This document shows, one piece after another, positions 55,901-64,000 of a stretch of DNA of 64,000 bases. The DNA lies in assembly GCA_024036415.1 (NCBI GenBank), contig JAMWET010001910.1, positions 5,001-69,000 on the forward strand, read 5' to 3'. Each line of letters starts with the position of its first letter. Position 1 is the stretch's first letter. The notes below the pieces were generated by a model that had not been told where the DNA came from, searched no databases, and saw only the letters and a list, made by a program, of their open reading frames with translations. A program made the translations under genes and the position numbers. The DNA comes from Prochilodus magdalenae. Its lineage: Eukaryota > Chordata > Actinopteri > Characiformes > Prochilodontidae.

Positions 55901-56302
55901 CATCAGAGTCTGAATCATTCAGATATGTAGAGAGAGCAGGAGTAAAATCTGGCAGATTAGCTCAGTATGTGAGATATGATTTGATGTGCATGACTGTCTC
56001 ACTGTGAGTCTCACCTGTGGACCAGCAGGATCTCCTCCTCGGTGGCCTGACGGACAGAGAGCGGCACGCAGCGGTGCTCCAGCCCTGCTCTCTTCACAGC
56101 TTCATAACTCACGGTCAGCCGCTCCGGCACCTCTATCTTACACACCGGACTACACACAGTAGCACACAGCGAGGTTACTAACCCTTACAGGAGAACCGGC
56201 CGTCTATCAGAAACCCTCTACTGCGGACACTTACTCTGTCCAGAGCAGCTTGTAGCCGGTCATCTCCTCATCGTAGACGAACGCAGTACCGCTGCCGCTC
56301 AT
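47547..56302 (-). CDS. hdac10: Histone deacetylase 10 (polyamine deacetylase), complete
   Basis: A class IIb zinc deacetylase; zebrafish and human HDAC10 remove acetyl from N8-acetylspermidine in the cytosol. Exons: 56235-56302, 56015-56149, 54902-54998, 54564-54661, 53949-54053, 53618-53686, 53354-53480, 52819-52884, 52320-52379, 51836-51925, 51649-51755, 51273-51340, 50695-50944, 50392-50482, 49856-49941, 49681-49734, 49015-49096, 48491-48679, 47547-47768. They total 2064 nt or 687 residues, all in phase. The catalytic domain is about 1-370: [15 protein letters not shown] (H137, H138), DWDIHHGQG (zinc ligands D175, H177), [11 protein letters not shown] (ligand D268, gatekeeper E275), GGYNL (catalytic Y308). 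An acidic linker (residues about 380-400) follows a KRCR basic patch. The C-terminal pseudodeacetylase-type domain is about 460-687 ([20 protein letters not shown]). Oddities: the 3-10 helix motif P(E,A)CE reads P24-V-C-K27, and the last 20 residues form a Phe/Ser-rich tail. Confidence 0.95.
49192..49500. mobile_element. Diverged MITE-like sequence in an hdac10 intron
   Basis: TGGCCCTCATTCATCACTGC at 49192 and TTGGGCCTTATTCACAAGGA at 49338 resemble the ends and body of the MITE at 29818-30059, including a shared CACACCTTCGTG motif. Boundaries are approximate. It lies between coding exons 49681-49734 and 49015-49096. Confidence 0.45.
52909..52993. repeat. (TAAA)n microsatellite in an hdac10 intron
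   Basis: About 20 copies of TAAA/AAAT between hdac10 coding exons 53354-53480 and 52819-52884, beginning about 25 bp upstream of the splice acceptor of the latter. Confidence 0.95.
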
Positions 56303-56470
56303 GCTGGAGGAAAACGCTCTGAACCGAAGACGTTTAACAGAAATATCTGACTCCAATACAGCCTCTTTGTAACCCAGGGAATTGTTTCAGAGCGCTGCCA
56401 TCTTGTCATTTACTTGACAGTTGCGTTAGCGAGAGGCAGATGGTGCGTTGGCGCCCCCTGGAGGCTCCGC
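56303..56470 (-). promoter_or_regulatory. Likely hdac10 promoter / 5' UTR
   Basis: Sequence directly upstream of the hdac10 ATG. CpG content is raised from about 56020 to 56470 against AT-rich flanks, consistent with a broad vertebrate promoter. No TATA box is evident. Confidence 0.4.
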
Positions 56471-56941
56471 CACGCACGCACAACACTGCCTCGGTAAAAC
56501 AGGCCCATTACTGGGGAACAAAACCCCTCAGATACCTTCAAAGACCAACACAGCACAGCCATGGGTTTATGTCTTTTATCTGTCTACGTTATGAAATTGA
56601 TGGTTGTATATGCAGTGGTTTTCTACAAAAGGAGTTTATGTGGATGATATTTGGTGTTTTCCCAAAACTGAGAACTGAAAGTTTGGAATTCTAAAAAGGG
56701 ACGGCATATCGTCACTGCAACATTAAAGTTAAATGAGATTTTTGCCCTCTCCTGTAAAGTTGCAATGGAACCAGACATCTTTCCAAACAGCTTTAGGCCA
56801 TTTCTGTTGGTCCATTCATCATGAGATTCTCACTCAGTGTAAACAGCAGCTGATGTGTTCAAATGATGCATTAAAGTAAAAATGGACAAAAGTGGAGATA
56901 CATGTTTTTCATTGGACAGTGACGATATATACATACACATA

Positions 56942-58099
56942 CAGGTGCTGGTCATATAATTACAATAATTACAATATCACGAAAAAGGTTTGGTTTATTT
57001 CAGTAATTAGATTTAAAAAGTGAAACTTGTATATTATATTCATTCATTACACACAGACTGATATATTTCAAGTGTTTATTTCTTTTAATTTTGATGATTA
57101 TAACTGACAACTAATGAAAACCCCAAATTTAGTATCTCAGAAAATTAGAATATTGTGAAAAGGTTCAATACTGAAGACACCTGGTGCCACACCCTAATCA
57201 GCTATTAACTCAAAACACCTGCAAAGGCCTTTAGATGGTCTCTCAGTCTAGTTCTGTAGGCTACACAATCATGAGGAAGACCGCTGACTTGACAGTTGTC
57301 CAAAAGATGACCACTGACACCTTGCACAAGAAGGGCAAGACACAAAAGGCCATTGCTAAAGAGGCTGGCTGTTCACAGAGCTCTGTGTCCAAACACATTA
57401 ATAGAGAGGCGAGGGGAAGGAAAAGATGTGGTAGAAAAAAGTGTACAAGCAATAGGGATAACCGCACCCTGGAGAGGAGTGTGGAACCAAACCCATTCAA
57501 AAATGTGGGGGAGATTCACAAAGAGTGGACTGGAGCTGGAGTCAGTGCTTCAAGAACCACCACACACAGACGTATGCAGGACATGGGTTTCAGCTGTCGT
57601 ATTCCTTGTGTCAAGCCACTCTTGAACAAGAGACAGCGTCAGAAGCGCCTTGCCTGGGGTAAAGACAAAAAGCACTGGACTGCTGCTGAGTGGTCCTGAG
57701 TTCTGTTCTCTGATGAAAGTAAATTTTGCATTTCCTTTAGAAATCAAAGTCACAGAGTCTGGAGGGAGAGAGAGAGGCACAGAATGCACATTGCTTGAGG
57801 TCCAGTGTAAAGTTTCCACAGTCAGTGATGGTTTAGGGTGCCATGTCATCTGCTGGTGTTAGTCCACTGTGTTTTCTGAGGTCCAAGGTCAACGCAGCCG
57901 TCTACCAGGAAGTTTTAGAGCACTTCATGCTTCCTGCTGCTGACCAACTTTATGGAGATGCAGATTTCATTTTCCAACAGGACTTGGCACCTGCACACAG
58001 TGCCAAAGCTACCAGTACCTGGTTTAAGGACCATGGTATCCCTGTTCTTAACTGGCCAGCAATCATGCCTGACCTTAACCCCATAGAAAATCTCTGGAA
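56942..58099 (+). pseudogene. Tc1-like transposon A, 3' end missing
   Basis: The left terminus CAGGTGCTGGTCATATAATT follows a TA. The transposase begins at 57271 (MRKTADLTVVQKMTTDTLHK) with a clear DNA-binding region (AIAKEAGCSQSSVSKHI) and GRKKCTSNRDNRTLER. It meets a stop at 57699 after HWTAAEWS, near the first catalytic Asp region, and continues in shifted frames. The 57843-58124 frame holds GDADFIFQQDLAPAHSAKAT and PDLNPIENLW. Sequence of this family stops right after ENLW at about 58099, where a different Tc1 family begins. No right terminal repeat of family A is present. Confidence 0.85.
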
Positions 58100-58642
58100 G
58101 GATGCACAGACATCTACAGGCTAGACAACGGCACCCTGACTGCTATTAGGTATCAGGATGAAATCCTTGGACCCGTTGTCAGACCCTACGCTGGTGCAGT
58201 GGGTCCTGGGTTACTCCTGGTGCACAACAATGCCCGGTCTCATGTGGCGAGAGTATGCAGGCAGTTCTTGAATGAAGGAATTGATACCATTGACTGGCTC
58301 ACCGGCTCGCCTGACCTAAACCAGTAGAACACCTCTGGGACATTATGTTTCGGTCCATCCGACGCCACCAGGTTGCACTTCAGACTGTCCAGGAGCTCAG
58401 TGATGCCCTGGTCGAGATCTGGGAGGAGATCCCCCAGAACACCGTCGTCTCATTAGGAGCATGTGGAGGCCATACAAACTACTGAGTATCATTTTGAGTT
58501 GCTGCAATGGAATTTGGGTTAAATGGACGAGCCTGCTGCATCATTCATTACCCAGTCTATATGAGGAAAGATATTCTGCATGATTTTTTCCCCCATTGAG
58601 ATCTGATGTGTTTTCAAAGTGCTCCCTTTATATTTTTGAGCG

Positions 58643-58647
<5 letters not shown>
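58100..58647 (+). pseudogene. Tc1-like transposon B, 3' half, fused to A
   Basis: From about 58100 the sequence belongs to another Tc1 family: LDNGTLTAIRYQDEILGPVV, GPGLLLVHNNARSHVARVCR with the second catalytic Asp replaced by Asn in LVHNNARSH, SPDLNP and EHLWDIMFRSIRRHQVALQT, ending near GGHTNY at about 58485. One frameshift lies near 58315. The right terminus ends TTTGAGCGGTGTA at about 58647. The N-terminal half is absent. Confidence 0.8.

Positions 58648-58702
<55 letters not shown>
58648..58702. repeat. (TA)n microsatellite at the edge of transposon B
   Basis: About 27 TA units begin exactly where the Tc1-B right terminus ends, then ATACATATAC variants follow. Confidence 0.95.
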
Positions 58703-58716
<14 letters not shown>

Positions 58717-59126
58717 GCATATAGTTCCTCTACTACATATTCACAGACTCTCCCAGGTCAGATTCATCTCTAATTTACAATGTGACATCAGTCACAGGAA
58801 CAGAGTAAGCAGGAACTGAGAAGCTTCCTAAATACAACTTCTGATTGTGAACAAAGTTTCACATCACATTGCACATGAAGGATCGAAATAACAAGGTATC
58901 CGGTCTCAGCACAGATCAAATAATAATAAAAAAAATCCGCCCATACTAAAACTAGCGCAAAAGACACAGAACTACACAAAAATAAGTTCATCTTAGTCTT
59001 TAAAATTTCAGTAGTCTTCACACCGAAGAGTAAGAAACAGCATCCTTATTTTGGTAATCCTTTAAACTTTGAACTAACTTGGGATTTATATTGAAATTAC
59101 TATTTAGCCATTTGGAAAAAAAAACA
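58703..59126. other. Gene-free stretch
   Basis: Nothing recognised. The minus-strand open frame at 58788-59021 has no splice context or family resemblance. Confidence 0.35.
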
Positions 59127-59132
59127 TTTATT
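59127..59132 (-). promoter_or_regulatory. Candidate poly(A) signal of the VWA5A-like gene
   Basis: AATAAA on the minus strand about 245 bp past the stop codon at 59376. The call rests on position and hexamer only. Confidence 0.4.
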
Positions 59133-59375
59133 TTATGTAAAGAATGTAAATACAAAATTGTCATCCAATTGTACTTGCAGAGGTGATGCCTGCATACTTA
59201 CTAAAATAAATGTTAAAGTTAGTTCCAGTAATTACATGTAACATCTCCATATATTTTATCATAAAAGTCTCATCTATTCAGAACAGGCAGAAAGGCACAA
59301 ATAAGTACAAGAAGTATCAGCTGTGAGAAGTCTGCACTCGGCACAGTAACTGCAGAGATAAAATAGGTGAAGATT

Positions 59376-62300
59376 TCAGAATCCAAGATCCTCTTCTTTG
59401 ACCTGGCAGCCCAGCAGACAATTACCCACACGAACACACTCAGAAAGACTGACCACTAGAAAACACACAAAAAACATCATCATCATCATCACCATCACCA
59501 TCATCATCACCATCATCACCGCAGTAAAACAGGCTTAATAATGGACTTTAGAACTAGCAATGTATTTTGTAAATGTTTTGGGTTATATTCTGTGATTTCT
59601 GATGAACTGAGAGTTTACCTTTCTGGTTGCGGATCCATGTCACAGCTTTCATGGCCACAAGCTGCCACTCAACCTGAGCGTCCATCTTAAACCCGTGCAA
59701 CCAGATCAGAGCCAGAACTGTAGCCCAGACCCCCTTCTCCACCTGAACACAAAACCAGGACATACAAGATAATACAATGTTGTGACAGTTAAAGCTACAG
59801 TAAAATCAGGTCAGGACCCATTCACTTCCAATTAATGAGATCTTTTCATCATATGACCATGAAAGAGAGTTGTTCGACAAGCTTCAGCAGTCATTGTTTT
59901 ACTGCTCATGTCATTGGTAACCTCTCTTCAAATGATCTACTCAAGAGCAGGACCTCCATCATAACTGACAAGAATACGATGTCTGGGTCTAGCTAGTTAG
60001 CCTGCTAACTTCAGTAGATACCTCTGCAGCATGATGCACTGATGCTTTTGACATACATTGTTTTTGTGACATTCACATTTAGCAGTTTTGCAGGGTTTGA
60101 AACTAAACGTCTTTTTGTAAATGTCTGTATTATACTACACCTAGAGACCACCAGAACATCATGAAGCCAGTTTTACTGACACACTTCTCATATTTAATAC
60201 ATCACTAACCTGAGCGGGGGTCTCCTTGACCACTTCCTTTTCTGTCTTCCCAAACACTTCCACCAGGGCACTGTCCATTTCCCAGCAGCCTGAAGCCTTC
60301 TGGAGGGAGATGAGCTCCAGCAGGGGGTCTTTAACAGCCTCCACAGTTTCTACCGAGGCACATGCATCTGCCACTAGAAACACACATACACACAGATTCA
60401 CGTCGTTCAGATTCAGCTGACACTCTGTGCTCAAGTGTATGTCATCAAGTGTGTAATCATCTTTCGATCTGAAATACAAATTTATTTAACGATGATGAAC
60501 AATTTCACTTCATTGTGCCAACATTTCTGATTGCTTACTGTATCACACCTCAACACTAAAATATTATAAAGGCAAATGAAGCACATACTGTGGAAACCAA
60601 GTCACAAAAAATCTGTTAATGGAATATTATTTGACTGAACTGAGTGCTGAGTTGGATCTAGCCATCTGGGTGCACTATGAACAATGACTTCCTAAATTAG
60701 GTACATCTATAACTGGCTAATTTGTATACTGGTGAAGACTAGATGCTTGTTTGTGTTACAGTTTAAATGACGGATGATCTTCTCAGCATTGATCTTGATC
60801 CAGGGTTAGGGTCTAAATGTGGCGGCTAAGACGACAGTGTTAGTGATTTATTTGTTTTACTTCATATTCAGGTTCATTTAAAATAGTTTACTTCTAAGGT
60901 GACTTATCTTCAGGCTTCGCACAGCCAGCTCTTCCTTCTAAACATTACATTTTCATTTAACTCTATGAACAATAACATAATCTTATCATACCATATCACT
61001 CCTGTCACGCTTCCGGGTTTCTCCATTTTCCCTCTGTAGCTCTGCCGAATACTATTTACTTTCACCTGCACCTCATTTCCCATTGCAATTTCCCATTTCT
61101 GTATATAAACCCTCAGTCACAATCCCACATTGCCAAGTATTGCCAAACCTGGTTTGCATACTGAGCTGACTCTCCTGTTACTCTCTGCTGGTTATCCCTG
61201 GTCCCAACTCTTCTTTTTATGATTCTCTCTCTCTGACTCTCTCTCTCTCACTCAGATTCTCCCTTCTGGTTTTGTTTGCTAACGTGTTCCACTCAAAAGG
61301 TGCACAGGAAATGATCTACTCTTAAAAGGAATGGGCCAAGAAAGGAACATAGCAAATCGTTTCAAGGAACAGACTGTGGCTAAGGAATTTGAGGAAAAGT
61401 ACCCCTCTCTTAGCTCACTCTGTTTATAAGATATGTCGTGTTTTCTCCACTTAACTGAATATGTAACGGATGGATGTTCTTTTTTTATTTGTGTTGTTTG
61501 TTTTAACTCCATTATTCCATTTAGTTCTACGATGCTGGTGTTGTGTCTCGATATACTCATTATACGGCCTTGAGAAAGGAACTTTAGCCTTCAAGTTGTG
61601 ACTAAGGGCGGCACAGTAAGTAATATAACACACCTGTCAATAAAAGTGTTGCAATGTCTTGCTAATTAAGAGTGACTAGGGCTTTTTAAACAAAATAACT
61701 TTCACTGGAACAGTAAGTAATTCTGACTGATTCCCCAGTGAAAAAAATGAGAAGAAAAGAGAGGAGTTAAAAAAGCCATCAGCTCTGTTGGTCTTCTAGA
61801 TTTGAGCTTGATCAGCTAATTTAGTTCACATACTTAATGCAGTAGTTACACAGTCAGTGTCATAAAAGTCACTAATATGGTCATTATTTCGAGTGAACAA
61901 TAATTCGGGTGATTCACCAAAGACTCATTGTATTTAGTGTGCTTATAGGTTTTAACAAGGCTCACAGATATTTATGGGAAAATAAAGGTCATGTTTTACG
62001 CCCCCTTGTGGATATACATTGATTAACTTGATCAATGCATCATCATACCAGCTAAAAATACAGGGGTTTCAAAATCTGCAACACAGAATTGTTATACACA
62101 GTAGTTACTAAACCAGCTCATATTATCAACTAAGCAGCCACTGAAATGACACACCTTTAAACAGACACTTTTATTGATATGTGTGTTTAGCTAATGGTGC
62201 TGTTAGCCACACAGATCAATACAAAGTTGTATTTTAACTCTACTCTGTATATATGTGGCTAGATCCAAAATAGCCATTTGTTAGACATATTACGCAGCGT

Positions 62301-63720
62301 TTGGGTGCAGGAGTGGGTACTTTAAGTGCATTGTTGTGCACTAGCAATGGAGTAGGACAACATTTCTGATTCACCCTAGCAAAGGGACGTACAAAAGTTC
62401 TAGCTTCGTACTAAACAAAATCAGAAATCACTTAGAAGCCTTAATGGAACATGGTGTGTTTAAATTGGTCTGTCAGCATACATCAGTAGAGTGTGTATAA
62501 AAATAAATGAATAACTGTTTATTAGAATCAAATATAAGTCGGCAAAATAAGTAACATATATTTACACAAATTCATCTTCGGTGAACCACCTTTGGGAAGA
62601 TAAAATGAGAAAAACATGTTTGGACAGTCAAATCTGTACACACTGTGAAAGTGCACCACATTACCTGTACATCATAATTAGACGTTCTACAGTAGCCTAG
62701 TGTCAATGACCTATATGCCTGACACATGACAATGTCATGCACGCCATGTGGTTGTGCTCATTACTGTAATCACCGCAATTTCTTTTTTTCTTTTAAATAG
62801 GGGAATTGGGGCAATGGTGATAAAGCACCAAACAACAAAGAACACAAAGACCCCATCCATGTAACAATCCACACTAATAAAGTTGGAACTGATATGTCTG
62901 CTGGTTCCTTATTTCATCAGTAGATGTCAGTAGGTGTAAAAAAAAATTAACAAATAAAACTGTAGTAATTTTTTTAAACTGAAATGACTACTTATCAAAG
63001 TAGATTAAAATATTTATTTACCCATGGCCATCATTGGTGGAGCACCTTTGGAGGGATAGAAATAGAAAGGAAACAATACAGATTTACAAATTAATACATA
63101 ATAAAGTAGTGCATAATTAATAAATATGTTTATAAAAGTAATTTATAATTTGCTGGTTCCTTATTTCATCAATTGATGTCAGTAGGTGTAAAAAAACTGT
63201 AGTTATTTTATGGCTTTAAACTAAAATGACTATTTATTAAAGTAGATTAAAATATGTATTTACCCATGGGCTGCATTGGTAGAGAAACTTAGGAAGGATA
63301 GAAATAGAAAGGGAAAAATACATATTTACAAATGTATACATAATAAAGTAATGCATAAGTAATAAATATGTTTAGTAAAGTAATTTAAAAAGTAATTAAA
63401 TCTTTTGTTTATATTGTTACATAATTAGTACTTCAAATTTTACTCCATTTAAATCAATGCAAAATAAGTGTTATTCGTTTACCTATTGGAGCACATTTGG
63501 TAGGATAAAAAAAGGGAAACAATTTACACATTTACAAATGTACACATAATTAAGAAAAGTATAAGTAATTATCTTCCTTAAATAAAAAATAAAAAAAACA
63601 TCAATCTGGCATTAATATTACAACAAAATTAGTACATACAAGTTTACTCCACTTAAAATCATAATAAAATCTGATACATACATAGTACATCCATAGGCGG
63701 CAGCGGATAAACTTTCATCA
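59376..63720 (-). CDS. VWA5A-like protein, C-terminal part, 5' end outside window
   Basis: Resembles the C-terminal region of VWA5A-type proteins (related to the PARP4 tail); the inter-alpha-trypsin (VIT) and von Willebrand A domains would lie right of the window. Exons in transcript order: 63682-63720 (less certain), 63264-63287, 63022-63045, 62566-62589, 60210-60373, 59619-59742, 59376-59455. All join in phase. The first four give a Pro/Met-rich linker (SLPMQPM, GAPPMMAM, GGSPKMNL). The last three give LLELISLQKASGCWEMDSAL, then GVWATVLALIWLHGFKMDAQ, VEWQLVAMKAVTWIRNQK and the end LLGCQVKEEDLGF. Three consecutive exons are exactly 24 nt, each starting and ending in phase 1. Function is not well defined: VWA5A is a putative tumour-suppressor-type cytosolic protein in mammals. 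The family call rests on remembered similarity, so a related VWA/PARP4-like paralogue remains possible. Confidence 0.72.
59475..59520. repeat. (ATC)n microsatellite next to a splice acceptor
   Basis: CAT/CAC trinucleotides run to within about 20 bp of the acceptor of the last coding exon (59376-59455), next to the short T-rich tract. Confidence 0.9.
61003..61300 (+). repeat. Possible solo LTR or other dispersed repeat
   Basis: Begins TGTCACGCTTCCGGGTTTCT, includes a TATA-like GTATATAAACCCTCAGTCAC and a CT-rich tract near 61215-61262. This arrangement resembles fish LTR-retrotransposon termini, but I see no second LTR, coding region or clear right end. It lies in the intron between exons 62566-62589 and 60210-60373 of the VWA5A-like gene. 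Confidence 0.3.
62890..63400. repeat. Tandem duplication of micro-exon plus intron (242-bp period)
   Basis: The block around 62898-63140 (GCTGGTTCCTTATTTCATCA, then GATGTCAGTAGGTGTAAAAA, GTAGATTAAAATA, a 24-nt exon, GATAGAAATAGAAAGG) is repeated at about 63152-63400 with high similarity. Splice-acceptor fragments of related, more diverged units are visible at about 63476-63510 and 63690-63745. Confidence 0.9.
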
Positions 63721-63744
63721 CTTTGGAAAGATAAAAATATATAT

Positions 63745-63957
63745 ATTAAAAACTGGTGAGGCAGGGGGTTGACATTGTCACCTTCCAGCTTGGACATGTC
63801 TCAGTGAAATCGCCTTGGACAGCAGACATTAGGAATGAATTTAGAAATACTCAAATTCTTTTGTCCTGCATATCAGACCTACAGTACAAAACCTGGCTGC
63901 AACTTTCGACTCTAAGCTCTGTTTTAATCCTAAATGTAAACACTAAAGTAAAGTAAG
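63745..63957 (+). other. Possible non-LTR retrotransposon fragment
   Basis: The frame reading NLAATFDSKLCFNP near 63885-63925 resembles the C-terminal end of LINE reverse transcriptases (NLGV-FDS-L-F). The similarity is short and the call is tentative. Confidence 0.25.
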
Positions 63958-64000
63958 TCACTAAAGTATATTTTGTATCATATCAAATCAGAAATAATGC

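Noticed and set aside
61279..61633. Minus-strand open frames near 61.3-61.6 kb as further exons of the VWA5A-like gene
   Set aside because: No suitable acceptor/donor pair in the right phase, and exon 62566-62589 joins 60210-60373 directly in phase.

Overview
The window is nuclear DNA from a ray-finned fish, probably an otophysan (zebrafish, characin or catfish group). The evidence is intron-rich vertebrate genes with close teleost-type protein sequence, many Tc1-like transposon relics, tRNA-derived SINEs, MITEs, and long CA, TA and TAAA microsatellites. Nothing suggests a prokaryote, plasmid or virus.

Four protein-coding genes were rebuilt exon by exon from splice sites and reading phase, and all lie on the minus strand. 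From right to left they are: the 3' half of a VWA5A-like gene (59.4-63.7 kb, its 5' part beyond the right edge); hdac10, complete, 19 coding exons, 687 residues (47.5-56.3 kb); parvb (beta-parvin), complete, 13 coding exons, 357 residues, with a second possible first exon (30.9-46.0 kb); and parvg (gamma-parvin), complete, 12 coding exons, 317 residues (13.8-23.3 kb). The two parvins are tandem paralogues, as PARVB and PARVG are in mammals, and share six exon lengths exactly. Parvins act at integrin adhesions with ILK and PINCH. HDAC10 is a cytosolic polyamine deacetylase. I see no shared pathway linking the two sides of the window.

The left 13.4 kb holds no host gene that I can recognise. 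It contains a spliced, once-frameshifted IS630/Tc1-type transposase gene (0.24-1.8 kb), an old Tc1 relic (6.5-7.6 kb), an internally deleted Tc1 copy with intact ends (10.5-11.3 kb) and simple repeats. The 24-30.9 kb interval between the parvins is full of transposons: a Tc1 relic, and a terminal-repeat element carrying a nested MITE and a SINE. A chimera of two unrelated Tc1 families lies at 56.9-58.7 kb.

The most notable signals are: (1) an intronic repeat array in parvg holding seven exact heat-shock-element matches; (2) 24-nt in-phase micro-exons in the VWA5A-like gene that have multiplied by tandem duplication with their introns; (3) a changed active-site-loop motif in hdac10 beside an intact polyamine gatekeeper glutamate; (4) a phase-compatible alternative first exon of parvb; (5) a perfect 60-bp palindrome; (6) the Tc1 chimera and the spliced transposase gene. 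I found no clearly new multi-gene system.
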